Source: Triticum aestivum
Taxonomy: Eukaryota > Streptophyta > Magnoliopsida > Poales > Poaceae
NCBI RefSeq assembly: GCF_018294505.1
Contig: NC_057814.1
Coordinates: 34,268,768-34,332,767, forward strand
Length of the DNA stretch: 64,000 nucleotides
Reading direction: 5' to 3'
The notes below the pieces were generated by a model. The model was given only the letters and a program-made list of their open reading frames with translations, was not told where the DNA came from and did no database searches. The number at the start of each line of letters is the position of its first letter. Position 1 is the stretch's first letter. Below, piece after piece: positions 20,224 to 30,624 of this stretch. Made by a program: the position numbers and the translations under genes.

Positions 20224-23200
20224 ATGAATCGGCAATGGATGTACGGTCCCCGACTCTCCGGCGAGTTCACTACGGGTTTGAAAGATTTCCTCGTAGTGGC
20301 AAATGCGAACAAGCAGCAAGGTTTTATTATCTGTCCATGTGCTGTCTGTAAGAATCAGAAGGGTTACTCCTCCTCAAGAGACGTTCACATGCACCTGCTT
20401 CGGCACGGTTTCATGCCAAGCTATAATTGTTGGACCAAGCATGGAGAAAGAGGGGTTAGAATGGAAGAAGATGAAGAAGGGGATGATATCGATGACAACT
20501 ATCATGATCATTTCGGTGATACTTTCATGGAGGATGATGCTGAAGGTGGGGAAGGGTTAGGTGAAGGTGAAGAAGAGGCACATGATGAGCCCGCTGATGA
20601 TCTTGGTCGGACCATTGCTGATGCACGGAGACGCTGCGAAACTGACAAGGAGAGGGAGAATTTGGATCGCATGTTAGAGGATCACAAAAAGTCGTTGTAT
20701 CCAGGATGCGATAATAGTCTGAAAAAGCTGGGCTGCACACTGGATTTGCTAAAATGGAAGGCACAGGAAGGTGTAGGTGACTCATCATTTGAAAATTTGC
20801 TGAAAATGTTGAAGAATATGTTTCCGAAGAATAACGAGTTGCCCGCCAGTACGTACGAAGCAAAGAAGGTTGTCTGCCCTCTAGGTTTAGAGGTTCTGAA
20901 GATACATGCATGCATTAACGACTGCATCCTCTACCGCGGTGAATACGAGAATTTGAATGAATGCCCTGTATGCACTGCATTGCGTTATAAGATCAGAGGC
21001 GATGACCCTGGTGACGATGTTGAGGGCGAGAAACCCAGGAAGAGGGTTCCCGCCAAGGTGATGTGGTATGCTCCTATAATACCACGGTTGAAACGTCTGT
21101 TCATGAACAAAAAGCATGCCAAGTCGTTGCGATGGCACAAAGAGGACCGTAAGTCCGACGGGGAGTTGAGACACCCCGCTGATGGAACGCAATGGAGAAA
21201 GATCGACAGAGTGTTCAAAGATTTTGCAGCTGACGCAAGGAACATAAGATTTGGTCTAAGTACTGATGGCATGAATCCTTTTGGCGAGCAGAGCTCCAGC
21301 CATAGCACCTGGCCCGTGACTCTATGCATCTACAACCTTCCTCCTTGGTTGTGCATGAAGCGGAAGTTCATTATGATGCCAATTCTCATCCAAGGCCCTA
21401 AGCAACCCGGCAACGACATCGATGTGTACCTAAGGCCATTAGTTGAAGAACTTTTACAGTTGTGGGCCAGACCTGGTGTACGTGTCTGGGATGAGCACAA
21501 AGGAGAGGAATTTGACCTACGAGCGTTGCTTTTTGTAACCATCAACGATTGGCCTGCTCTCAGTAACCTTTCGGGACAGACAAATAAGGGATACAATGCA
21601 TGCACGCACTGCTTACATGAGACTGAAAGTGTACGTTTGGTTAATTGTAAGAAGAACGTGTACCTGGGTCATCGTCGATTTCTTCCCCGAAATCATAACG
21701 TAAGAAAGAAAGGCAAGCATTTCAACGGCAAGGCAGATCACCGGCCGAAGCCTGCGGAACGTACTGGTGCTGAGATATTTGATATGGTCAAGGATTTGAA
21801 AGTCATCTTTGGAAAGGGTCCTGGCGGACAATCAGTTCCGCGGGGAGTTGACGGGCACGCACCCATGTGGAAGAAGAAATCTATATTTTGGGAGCTAGAA
21901 TATTGGAAAGTCCTAGATGTCCGCTCTGCAATCGACGTGATGCATGTTACGAAGAATATTTGCGTGAACCTGCTAAGCTTCTTGGGCGTGTATGGGAAGA
22001 CAAATGATACAAAGGAAGCACGGCAGGACCAGCAACTTTTGAAAGACCCAGATGACCGGCATCCGGAATGGTTTCAAGGTCGTGCCAGCTACGCTCTTAC
22101 CAAAGAAGAGAAGGTCATTTTTTTTGAATGCCTGAGCAGTATGAAGGTCCCGTCTGGCTTCTCGTCGAATATAAAGGGAATAATAAACATGGCGGAGAAA
22201 AAGTTCCAAAACCTGAAGTCTCACGACTGCCACGTGATTATGACGCAATTGCTTCCGATTGCTTTGAGGGGGCTCCTACCGGAAAATGTTCGAGTAGCCA
22301 TTGTGAAGCTATGTGCATTCCTCAATGCAATCTCTCAGAAGGTAATCAATCCAGAAGATCTACCACGGTTACAGAACGATGTGGTCCAATGCCTTGTCAG
22401 TTTCGAGTTGGTGTTCCCACCATCCTTCTTCGATATTATGACGCACCTCCTGCTCCACCTAGTCGAAGAGATTTCCATTCTCGGTCCTGTATTTCTACAC
22501 AATATGTTCCCCTTTGAGAGGTTCATGGGAGTATTAAAGAAATATGTTCGTAACCGTGCTAGGCCAGAAGGAAGCATCGTCAAGGGCTATGGAAATGAGG
22601 AGGTAATTGAGTTCTGTATTGACTATGTTCCTGACCTTAAGCCGATTGGTATTCCTCAATCGCGGCACGAGGGGAGACTAAGTGGAAAAGGCAAGATCGG
22701 AAGGGAATCCACGATATGTATGGACGGTCATTCTATGACTGAAGCACACCACACAGTTCTGCAAAATTCCAGCTTGGTGGCTCCGTACTTCGAGCAACAC
22801 AAGAATATTTTACGCTCGGACAACCCGGGGAAGCCTGAATCCTGGATTAGAAAGGCCCACATGGAGACTTTCGGCAGTTGGTTGCGAAAACATTTAATGA
22901 ATGACAATGATGTTGGAGATCAGCTGTACATGTTGGCCAAGAAACCATCTTCGACTATAACGACTTTCCAAGGGTACGAGATAAATGGGAATACATTTTA
23001 CACCATCGCCCAAGATAAAAAGAGCACCAACCAAAACAGTGGTGTCCGCTTTGATGCAGCAACCGAGAATGGGCAAAACGTCACATATTATGGTTACATA
23101 GAGGAGATATGGGAACTTGACTATGGACCCTCCTTTAAGGTCCCTTTGTTCCGGTGCAAATGGTTCAAGCTAACAGGAGGTGGGGTAAAGGTGGACGAGC

Positions 23201-23322
23201 AATACGGAATGACAATGGTGGATTTCAACATTCTTGGTTACCTTGACGAACCATTCGTCCTTGCCAAAGATGTCGCTCAGGTTTTTTACTTGAAGGACAT
23301 GAGTAGCAAACCGAGGAAATAG
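20224..23322 (+). CDS. tnp2: TNP2 transposase of CACTA-2, truncated by a late stop
   Basis: The likely start is the Met at 20224 (MNRQWMYGPRLSGEF), right after an intron acceptor and aligned with the CACTA-1 start; an earlier in-frame Met at 20185 lies in intron-like sequence. Residues 1-77 are a Transpos_assoc domain with a Cys/His cluster, followed by an acidic linker (80-130). The Transposase_21 (TNP2) core is at about 330-560, with FGLSTDGMNPF and INDWPALSNLSGQ. DUF4218 lies near 690-830 and DUF4216 (YGYIEEIWELDYG) near 955. TNP2 cuts the element ends and joins them to the target in the nucleus. A TAG at 23320-23322 ends the frame, but code like that of CACTA-1 continues in the same frame for 78 codons to a TGA at 23557-23559. 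Loss of this tail may or may not abolish activity. Confidence 0.93.
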   Translation: MNRQWMYGPRLSGEFTTGLKDFLVVANANKQQGFIICPCAVCKNQKGYSSSRDVHMHLLRHGFMPSYNCWTKHGERGVRMEEDEEGDDIDDNYHDHFGDTFMEDDAEGGEGLGEGEEEAHDEPADDLGRTIADARRRCETDKERENLDRMLEDHKKSLYPGCDNSLKKLGCTLDLLKWKAQEGVGDSSFENLLKMLKNMFPKNNELPASTYEAKKVVCPLGLEVLKIHACINDCILYRGEYENLNECPVCTALRYKIRGDDPGDDVEGEKPRKRVPAKVMWYAPIIPRLKRLFMNKKHAKSLRWHKEDRKSDGELRHPADGTQWRKIDRVFKDFAADARNIRFGLSTDGMNPFGEQSSSHSTWPVTLCIYNLPPWLCMKRKFIMMPILIQGPKQPGNDIDVYLRPLVEELLQLWARPGVRVWDEHKGEEFDLRALLFVTINDWPALSNLSGQTNKGYNACTHCLHETESVRLVNCKKNVYLGHRRFLPRNHNVRKKGKHFNGKADHRPKPAERTGAEIFDMVKDLKVIFGKGPGGQSVPRGVDGHAPMWKKKSIFWELEYWKVLDVRSAIDVMHVTKNICVNLLSFLGVYGKTNDTKEARQDQQLLKDPDDRHPEWFQGRASYALTKEEKVIFFECLSSMKVPSGFSSNIKGIINMAEKKFQNLKSHDCHVIMTQLLPIALRGLLPENVRVAIVKLCAFLNAISQKVINPEDLPRLQNDVVQCLVSFELVFPPSFFDIMTHLLLHLVEEISILGPVFLHNMFPFERFMGVLKKYVRNRARPEGSIVKGYGNEEVIEFCIDYVPDLKPIGIPQSRHEGRLSGKGKIGRESTICMDGHSMTEAHHTVLQNSSLVAPYFEQHKNILRSDNPGKPESWIRKAHMETFGSWLRKHLMNDNDVGDQLYMLAKKPSSTITTFQGYEINGNTFYTIAQDKKSTNQNSGVRFDAATENGQNVTYYGYIEEIWELDYGPSFKVPLFRCKWFKLTGGGVKVDEQYGMTMVDFNILGYLDEPFVLAKDVAQVFYLKDMSSKPRK

Positions 23323-23559
23323 AAAGATAAGAAAACGATCAGTACATCATGCGATGATCCAAAGCGGCACATTGTTCTTTCAGGGAAAAGAAACATCGTG
23401 GGAGTGGAGGACAAGACAGACATGTCAGAAGATTATAATATGTTTGGTGAAATTCCGCCCTTCAAAGTGAACACTGACCCAAGCATTAAGTTAAATGATG
23501 AGGATGCTCCGTGGATACGGCACAATCATAAGCAAGCAGGGACACAAGGGAAGAATTGA
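23323..23559 (+). pseudogene. Read-through C-terminal tail of CACTA-2 TNP2
   Basis: Same frame as TNP2, after the TAG. It includes PKRHIVLSGKRNIVGVED and SEDYNMFGEIPPFKV, which align with CACTA-1 8200-7980. It is evidence that the TAG is a recent lesion. Confidence 0.8.
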
Positions 23560-23637
23560 TGTGTAATAATTTATTGTACCAAACTTTGTATTTGGTCGAT
23601 GAACTGAATGATGTATCAAACCTTTTGTCAAACCTTC

Positions 23638-23850
23638 AAGGAATTTTAAAATGAATTAGTTTTATTTTTCCGATTTTTTTGATATATATAATTGTATTTT
23701 TAAGATTTTAAAATGAATTAGTTTTATTTTTCTGATTTTTTTGATATATTATTTGTATTTTTAAGAATTTAAAATGAATTAGTTTTATTTTCTGATTTTT
23801 TTGATATATAATTGTATTTTTAAGATTTTAAAATGAATTAGAAACAAAAT
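23638..23850. repeat. AT-rich 65-bp tandem repeat after TNP2
   Basis: Three and a half units of AATTTTAAAATGAATTAG followed by TTTTATTTTTCTGATTTTTT. Non-coding; it may include polyadenylation signals. The following 23851-24115 is AT-rich with repeated AAACTTTAATAGCAAAAATA. Confidence 0.75.
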
Positions 23851-24126
23851 AATATAAACTTTAATAAAATATATAAGTACAAACAAAATAAAAAAAATTA
23901 ATAACATAAATAAATAAGTAATTACAAACTTTAATAGCAAAAATAATTATCATAAAGTAAAATAAATAAGTAATTAGAAACTTTAATAGCAAAAATAATT
24001 ATCATAAAGTAAAATAAATAAGTAATTAGACACAAAATAAAATAAAATAAATAAGTTTTTTGTTGTAAGTAGAAACAAAACAAAATAAATAAAGTAAAAA
24101 AGAAAACAAAAAACAGGCAAAAAAAT

Positions 24127-24272
24127 AAAAAATATGCCACCTACTGAGCCACCACGGCCTGAATACGACTAGAAACCCATTAATGGGCCAGGATTCAGGC
24201 CCGCAGAAGGCCCAGTAGGCCCATAGGCACATAGTGACAGAATAGGCCCGTAAGCCTGCATTTGAGAGGAGC
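24127..24272 (-). ncRNA. Predicted Pol III hairpin RNA B
   Basis: Transcribed leftward from the promoter at 24296-24339. The predicted start is G at 24272, and the RNA begins with the same 20 bases as RNA A. The hairpin pairs 24193-24219 with 24140-24164 (CCTACTGGGCC, GGCCTGAAT and their complements, with one C-to-T change). The transcript ends at T6 on the minus strand (24127-24132). A compensating difference from RNA A lies in the stem: the T.G pair of A is a C-G pair here. Confidence 0.55.
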
Positions 24273-24295
24273 TCGAAGTGGTGAGCGCAGCCGCG

Positions 24296-24339
24296 CTTAT
24301 AAACCACTGTCGAAGCCTCTCGGCTAGCGAGGTGGGACT
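24296..24339 (-). promoter_or_regulatory. snRNA-type promoter, module B
   Basis: Minus strand: AGTCCCACCTCG (24339-24328), exactly 24 bp, then TTTATAAG (24303-24296). It lies 284 bp from the divergent TATA box of the second gene, with the internal palindromes in between; module A has 280 bp. Confidence 0.7.
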
Positions 24340-24375
24340 AAACATCCCACCGCACCGCGCCAGTTCCAGCACAGA

Positions 24376-24615
24376 CCCTTTAGTCTCTGTTGGGGAGGCG
24401 GACCGCGACTAAAGGGTACCCTTTAGTCGCGGTTGTTGTCCCCAACCGCGACTAAAGGGTCTTTCTGCGCGGGAACTAAAGCGGCGCCAAAACCCTTTAG
24501 TCCCGGTTGGGGAGGCGGACCGCGACTAAAGGGTACCCTTTAGTCGCGGTTGGTGTGGCCAGCCGCGACTAAAGGGTACCTTTAGTCGCGGTCCGCCTCC
24601 CCAACCGCGACTAAA
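24376..24615. repeat. CACTA-2 internal palindrome cluster
   Basis: Six motifs of CCCTTTAGTCGCGGTTG with CAACCGCGACTAAAGGG. The CGCG core variant prevails here, while CCGG prevails at the ends. Confidence 0.88.
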
Positions 24616-24622
24616 GGTGCGT

Positions 24623-24630
24623 CTATAAAT
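24623..24630 (+). promoter_or_regulatory. TATA box of the CACTA-2 second gene
   Basis: GTCTATAAATACTGC directly follows the internal palindromes, then a CG-rich leader. Confidence 0.65.
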
Positions 24631-24659
24631 ACTGCACTTAGCAGTTTCGCCACTTCCCA

Positions 24660-24906
24660 TTCTCCTCTCTCTCGACGCCGAAGCGCTGCCCCGACGCCGA
24701 AGCGCTGCCCCGACGCCGAAGCCCTGCCCCGACGCCGACGCCAACGCCGAAGCCCTGCGCGCCGCCGCCCCCGTCCCCAGTGAGCGCCGCCTCCGCCCGT
24801 GCCCTGCCCTTGCCCGCCGCCCGTGCCCTGCCCTTGCCCGCCGCCCGCCGCCCGACGCCCTGCCGCCCGCCGCCCGCTGGCCCTGCCTGCCGTCCTCCGC
24901 GCGCCG
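24660..24906 (+). other. CG-rich leader of the CACTA-2 second gene
   Basis: Simple repeats of GACGCCGAAGC(C/G)CTGCCCC and GCCCGCCGCCCG. Frames are open by composition only. It matches in position the leaders of CACTA-1 and CACTA-3. Confidence 0.5.
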
Positions 24907-26030
24907 GCAGAAGAAGAAGAAGGAAGAAGAAGAAGAAAGAAAAAGGAAAAAGGAAGAAGAAGAAAGAAGGAAGAAGAAAGCAAAAGAAAAACAGAAGAAA
25001 AACAAGAAAAAGGAAGAAAAAAGGAAAAAGGAAGAAAAAAAAGAAAACAAAAGAAAAAGGAAGAAAACAACAGAAGAAAAACAAAGGAAGAAGAAAAAAG
25101 AAAGAAGAAAAAAAGGAAAACACAAGAAAAACAAACAGAAGATAAAACAAAAGAAAACAAAAAAACAGAAGAAAAACAAAGGAAGAAGAAAAAACAAAAA
25201 AAAACAAAAAAACAAACAGAAGAAAAAAACAAAAAAAAGGAAAACACAAGAAAAAGAAAAATGAAAAAGAAAGAAAAAAGAAAACACAAGAAAAACAAAC
25301 AGAAGAAAAAAACAAAGGAAGAAGAAAAAAAGAAAGAAGAAAAAAAGGAAGAAGAAAAAAAGAAAGAAGAAAGAAAGAAGAAAAAGGAAGAAGAAAAAAG
25401 AAAGAAGAAAAACAAAGGAGGAAGAAAAAAAAGGAAGAAGAAAACAAAGGAAGAAGAAAAACAAAGGAAGAAGAAAAAAGAAAGGAGAAAAAAAGGAAGA
25501 AGAAAAAAGAAAGAAAAAGGAAGAAGAAAAAAGGAAGAAGAAAAAAGAAAGAAGAAAGAAAAAGGAAGAAGAAAAAACAAGAAAGAAAAGGAAGAAGAAA
25601 AACAAAGGAAGAAGAAAAACAAAGGAAGAAGAAAAAAAGAAAGAAGAAAAAGGAAGAAGAAAAAAAGAAAGAAGAAAGAAAGAAGAAAGAAAAAGGAAGA
25701 AGAAAAAACAAGAAAGAAAAAGGAAGAAGAAAAAAATGAAAAGCAAATGAAAACCAAATGAAAACCAAAAGAAAGAAGAAAGAAAAAGGAAGAAGAAAAA
25801 AAGAAGAAAGGAAGAAGAAAGAAAGAAGAAGAAAGAAAGAAAAAAGAAAAAGGAAGAAGAAGAAAGAAAGAAGAAAGGAAGAAGAAGAAAGGAAGAAGAA
25901 GAAAGAAAGAAGAAGAAAGGAAGAAGAAGAAAGAAAGAAGCAGAAAGGAAAAAGGAAGAAGAAGAAAGGAAGAAGAAAGAAAGAAGAAAGAGGAAGAAGA
26001 AAGGAAGAAGAAGAAAAAAAGAATTTTTAC
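24907..26030. repeat. 1.1-kb purine tract (AAG/AAAG-rich)
   Basis: The plus strand is almost wholly A and G (AGAAGAAAGAAAAAGGAAG variants) with scattered C. It lies in the leader or first intron of the second gene. Such a tract could form triplex DNA and stall polymerases. The long Lys/Glu and Phe/Ser frames it contains are compositional and are not called as genes. Confidence 0.9.
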
Positions 26031-26133
26031 TTAAAGAATCTTATTTTTTAATTCCTCCTCCTCTATGTCCCCTTAATCTTATTTTTTAATTCCTTTATAC
26101 TTAAAGAATTTTTACTACATGCAGGAGTGACAT

Positions 26134-28801
26134 ATGGCGGACGATAGAACCGAGCCGCTTAGGGATCCGGAGGCTGAACGTTATTTAATGGGCATCATCA
26201 ACAACGAGATTCCTTATGTGCCGGGCTCAGAATATGAGCAACAAGAGGATGTAGTCTCTTCTTTTCTGAACCTTGACGGTGGAACAGAGATTGTCGATGA
26301 TCAAGAAGGTGAAGGAACGGACATTGTCGACGGAGGTCAACCGTCAACAACCGACGATCTCGAATTGCAAGTAGCAACCACCTCCGGCGAGGTATATATA
26401 TACATTGAGCCTCTCGTGATACAAACTTACTGAAATGTGAATACATATGTATTAACGCGCGCGACTCTCTTTCTTTTTTTAGCCCTCCGGATCGAGTACG
26501 ACAAAGCGTGGCAAATCCAAGGCGATGAAAACAGGAGAAACATATGCCATTGAGTTTGTCAGTGAAACCGGCAAGCCCCTACAGCACACCTCAAAGTTTA
26601 TCAACCAATGCGGAGTCGTTGTTAGAGACAACGTCCCGATCACCGTCCAGGAATGGAAGGAGCCAAAGAAGGCACGTCTTGGTTTCAGTTTTGTCGACAA
26701 GAGAACGAAAAAGGATTGCTGGAGAAAGCTTATGGAACATTTCATTCTACCTCCGGAATACAACAAAGTCGATGAATTCGGTAACGAGGTTCCGGGTGGA
26801 CGTCAGAGGAGGAGGCTAGTTAAAGAGTTCGCTCTTCAGAAGATGGGCGAAGCATTCCGGAACTTCAAGAAAAATTTAACCCGTGACTATGTCAACAAGG
26901 GCAAGACTCCGGATTTCAATGGACAACATGAGAAACTGAAAGATGATTGGCCAGAATTTGTGAGGCAAAAGCAATCGGAGCATTTCAAGGAAATATCGAA
27001 AAAAAATAAGGATAATGCGAGTAAGAAAAAGTTCCATCATATTATGGGGCCAGGAGGATACCGCCTTTCGGAGCCTAGGTGGCAGAAGATGGAGGAGGAC
27101 CTGAGGGTGCGAGGAATCCCTCTAGGTACAGAGGGATGGGACCCAAGGGCCAAAAGCTGGTGGTACGGGCATGGGGGATCGCTAGACCCGGAGACAGGGG
27201 TGTGTGTTCACCGGCAGAGACAGTTTGCTCCCACCCAAGCCCTTATTGACGCAATGACCCAAGCTCAAGAGGGCTTGATCAAGTTCAACAGAGAGAAAGA
27301 CGCACTGACAACAGCCCTCGGGAATGATGAACACGGAGGACGTGTACGAGGCAAAGGCAAAGTTCCGTGGAAAGTAGGGTTTTCCCAGGACAATGACCCG
27401 TACTGTTACAGAAGCCGTAAGAGAAAGACGGACCGGGATGCAGATCTTATGACGAAGTTTGCATCGGAACTCCATGAGTTGAAGCAGACCGTGCATGAAC
27501 TAGTGAAAGAAAAATCGGCTGCAGGGCCGCATGAAGATCATGAAGCGGATCGCGGAAGCCAGCAGCGGAGAAGCAGCGTGGCTTCCACGGATGCCCCGCC
27601 TGGTGCTAGTGCACCGATGATCGAGATTCGTGCACCGGAGCCTCACTACCCCGTGGATGATGTAAAGGAGATGAAAGAATGTGATCTGCATTATCCCGTG
27701 GGGAACGTTTCCACGAAGGTAGCTAGCGGCAGTGCTTTACCCTGTACACCTGGAGCACTCCACCACAACAACCCCATTGCATATGGCTATGCTCGTGTCA
27801 CGGTGGAAGACATAGTCCAAGGGTTTGAGGACCTGGAGATTGACAAACCTACACCCGAAGGGGAGAGAAGACTTGGAGATGTCAAGCGCCAGTTCATTCT
27901 ATGGAAAAAGAAGTACATAGTGTTTCCAGGCGAGGCGCCAAGGCTAGCAAGTCCACCCCCCTCCGATGGTGGTGGTGGTGGTGGTGGCGGTGGTGGCGGT
28001 GGTGGTGGTCATGGTGGTTCACCTACACCTCCTTCACGCCATTCGACGCCGTCCCCCGATCCACAACCTCCGGCGGGTACGACGCCCCCCAATCCTCCTC
28101 CGGCGGGTACGACGCCCCCCAATCCACCTCCGGCGAAGAAGCAGAAGCAGGCGGACAGCAAGGAAACCCGCTCCTGGACTATTAACCCGGACCCTTATGT
28201 ACCTAAGACCACAAGGGTACCGGAGCCATCACTGAAGCCTCTCCTCCCAAGGCCTGGGGAACTTAGTGAAGCTGAAACCAAATTGGCCGCGTCTGCTGAT
28301 TATGAGAAATGGAAGGCGGATATGAAGGCGAAAAAAGAGCCTGAGCCCAAGCAAGTATTCACTGAGAAGCAAAAGAAGTGGGCTAAGGATTTTTTGACGA
28401 CACCGTCCCAAGCCGAGCTGAATATGCCTGACGACTATGGACATGAACTTCGTAGGCAAGCAAAAATATTGAAGGAGGAGAAAGAAGAAAGTAAAAAAAG
28501 CGGGAAACAAGTTGACCAGCTCGGGATGCAGAAGAAACAATCGATCCCCCCGCTCATAGTGAAAGCCGGTCCGGAAGAGGACCCCGAGATCATAGCAGCT
28601 GCGGCAGCACTTGGATTGACTGTAGCGAGTGCCATGAAACAAGCGTCCGAGATGGGTTTGACTCTTCGTGCCTTCTTAGGCCTTGAGGATGCACCAGTAT
28701 GTGAGATAGCATTACAATATGTGCGGAATGGGAGCCTGCGCGGGAAAAGAGTCTACCACCACAAATGCGAAATCTGCTATGTTGGTACAAGCAATTCATA
28801 A
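26134..28801 (+). CDS. TNPA-like / Transposase_24 protein of CACTA-2
   Basis: Two exons: 26134-26391 (86 codons, donor GGCGAG|GTATAT) and 26483-28801 (acceptor TTTTTTTAG); the phase is kept, giving 858 residues. Exon 1 is acidic. From residue about 160 there is a block like the plant transposase family 24 of Ptta/En/Spm elements (KEFALQKMGEAFRNFKKNL and MGPGGYRLSEPRWQKMEEDL). A domain with YPVGNVSTKVASG and YGYARVTVEDI (labelled DUF8039 in related proteins, from memory) follows. Then come a Gly run (27967-28016), three PPNPPPAGTT-type repeats, and a helical region. TNPA-type proteins bind the subterminal repeats and assist TNP2. The C-terminal protease that should follow is out of frame after about 28735. 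Confidence 0.8.
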
Positions 28802-29871
28802 CATGGGCCGACAAAGAATATGTTTATGCGGATGTTACAGATGAGCATCACACCAAACGGTACTCTGTACAAGTTCATATGAGTGAATTGTTCCAGCTGT
28901 TCAATCTGCGCGACCTCGACAAATCTATGCTGAGTTGCTACGTTCTGTAAGTGATTTATTTCTACCTCATCTCGTTCTTCATTGCCTGCACTATATATAT
29001 ATATATATATATTGTCCTAACTATATTGTTGCGTACGCTATTATGCAGATTGAAGATTTGGGAATGCAAAATAAGAAACATCCATGATGTTGGGTTCATT
29101 GACCCACATATCGTTAATGACATGTGTTACAACATCACCCCGAAGACGTGGAGAAAGACTTGTACAAGTTTCTTAGAAAGCATCAACTCAAAAGTCATAT
29201 TCTATTTCCTTACCATTTTGGGTGAGTGTTTCTCTCTTGTGCCCATTCTCTTTTGTTTACTCCATGCATGGTATGTCTAATCGATGAGTTATGCATGACT
29301 GTGCATGTAACGTGTCCGCAGGTTCCACTGGATTCTGCTAAATATTGAACTTCACACCTCCAGAGTTCTAATCATGGACTCTATGGATTCGGATCCAAAG
29401 CGTTGGGCCGACATGAGAAAAATGCTGCAAAAGTAATTATTTTCAATCATTTGAGCTCTATATCGATCGGTCTCTTTCGTTCATTTCCTAATATCAAGTA
29501 ACTAATAACTCCCTTGTTCATTTAATTTTCTTTGCCCTGTAGGGTTTGGAGACGGGTTCTCAGAAGAAATTGTCGGTGAATTCAAACATGAGCTAGATTT
29601 CAGAAGGTTAGTTAATGTGGATAAGCAGCCACCGGGGACCAATCTATGTGGATACTATGTTTGTGAGAACATCCGGAGACAGACCTCTGAGCGGAAGGCA
29701 TCGGATAGCGTGCGGAGCGCGACGGATAACTTGCGGAGGAGGCTTAGTCCAGAAGCTCGCTTCCGACCAATTCAAGAAGAATTAGCAGGATTTTTCATGA
29801 GGGAAGTCATCAATCCTAAAGGAGAACACTATACCGAGGACGAAGAAATTTATATGCATACCCGAGATTGA
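28735..29871 (+). pseudogene. Ulp1-like (C48) protease part of the second gene, frameshifted
   Basis: Exon blocks continue the second gene: 28741-28949 (SLPPQMRNLLCWYKQF; donor GTAAGTG), 29048-29220, 29322-29431 and 29543-29871. The catalytic set is visible: His in FHWILLNIEL (29326), Asp in IMDSMDSD (29377) and Cys in NLCGYYVCEN (29647). Frame breaks of one base are inferred near 28735, 29116 and 29556, because the protein-like frame changes there without a splice signal. Ulp1-type proteases cleave SUMO and are often fused to CACTA and MULE proteins. All catalytic residues survive, so the damage is recent. Confidence 0.75.
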
Positions 29872-30140
29872 AACTTGTACGAAGTTGTATATGGTCATCC
29901 ATCCTAATTGTGTATGGAAACTTGTTCGAAGTTGTATATGGTCACCCGAGATTGAATATATATTATATATTCCTCTTGAATTCTTCTTGTTTGAAATTTC
30001 ATATGCATGTATATAGTAGCGTAGAATATGTGTACTGAAACTTTATCAAAATTAAAATAAAACACAAAATATAATATAAAAGAAATAAAACACTTCAAAC
30101 TAAAAAGAAACCAGGTTTAGGGGGGCTAAAACCCTAAACC
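29872..30140. other. 3' region of the CACTA-2 second gene
   Basis: GAAACTTGT(A/T)CGAAGTTGTATATGGTCA occurs twice (29871 and 29918), then AT-rich sequence. No gene. Confidence 0.5.
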
Positions 30141-30149
30141 TGCGGAGGA

Positions 30150-30385
30150 GCCCTTTAGTCCCGGTTGGCCACGAGAACCGGGACTAAAGGTCCTCCGCCC
30201 CGACGGACCACGGGCGCCCACGTGGACGGGCCTTTAGTCCCGGTCAGCCACAAGAACCGGGACTAAAGCCTTTAGTCGCGGTCCGTAAGAGGCGCGACTA
30301 AAGGGGGGGTCTTTAGTCGCGCATATTTAGTCCCGGTTGCACAGCCGGGACTAAAGGCTGTTGCGAACCGGGACTAAAGGGCTTT
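30150..30385. repeat. CACTA-2 right subterminal palindrome cluster
   Basis: Five motifs, TTTAGTCCCGGTTGGCCACG with AACCGGGACTAAA and the TTTAGTCGCGG variant, ending 12 bp before the terminus. Confidence 0.9.
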
Positions 30386-30402
30386 TTTCTACCAGTGATG
30401 GT

Positions 30403-30613
30403 GGATCCGGCTTGCCTGCTCCCTCTCCATGCTCCCATCCGTGCTCCCACTTCATCCTATGGCTGTTCTTTTTTCTTTTTCTTTTCTAATCTAATCATCT
30501 CCCCCCCTGATTTTCAGGGGGTGGGGCCGGACCTTATTTTCTTCCAATCAAATCAAGCCACATATGCGGGAGCACGGATGGGAGCATGGGAAGGGAGCAG
30601 GCAAGTCTCGTCC
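30403..30613. mobile_element. Fold-back MITE next to CACTA-2
   Basis: Inverted arms 30411-30450 and 30567-30605 (CTTGCCTGCTCCCT, CCATGCTCCCATCCGTGCTCCC and complements) surround a centre with CCCTGATTTTCAGGGGGTGGG. CATCATGGTGG follows it (30614-30624) and would also precede it if CACTA-2 were removed. This suggests a 9-11 bp, Mutator-type target duplication that CACTA-2 later entered. Confidence 0.6.
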
Positions 30614-30624
30614 CATCATGGTGG

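Larger units (their letters stand above)
19531..30397 (+). mobile_element. CACTA-2, 10.9-kb CACTA (En/Spm) DNA transposon
   Basis: The left end is CACTAGTAGAAAAAG (19531). The right end is CTTTTTTCTACCAGTG (to 30397), a single mismatch from the left terminus in the aligned 14 bp. The target duplication is ATG (19528-19530, 30398-30400). Two genes on the plus strand, TNP2 and a TNPA/Ulp1-like gene, lie in the classical order. A divergent hairpin-RNA gene and an internal palindrome cluster lie between them. It is the best preserved element here, but TNP2 has a late nonsense codon and the protease region is frameshifted. Confidence 0.95.

Noticed and set aside
24526..25768. Very long Phe/Ser and Lys/Glu frames on both strands
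   Set aside because: They are the translation of the AAG-rich purine tract; all three minus frames are open, which shows composition and not coding.
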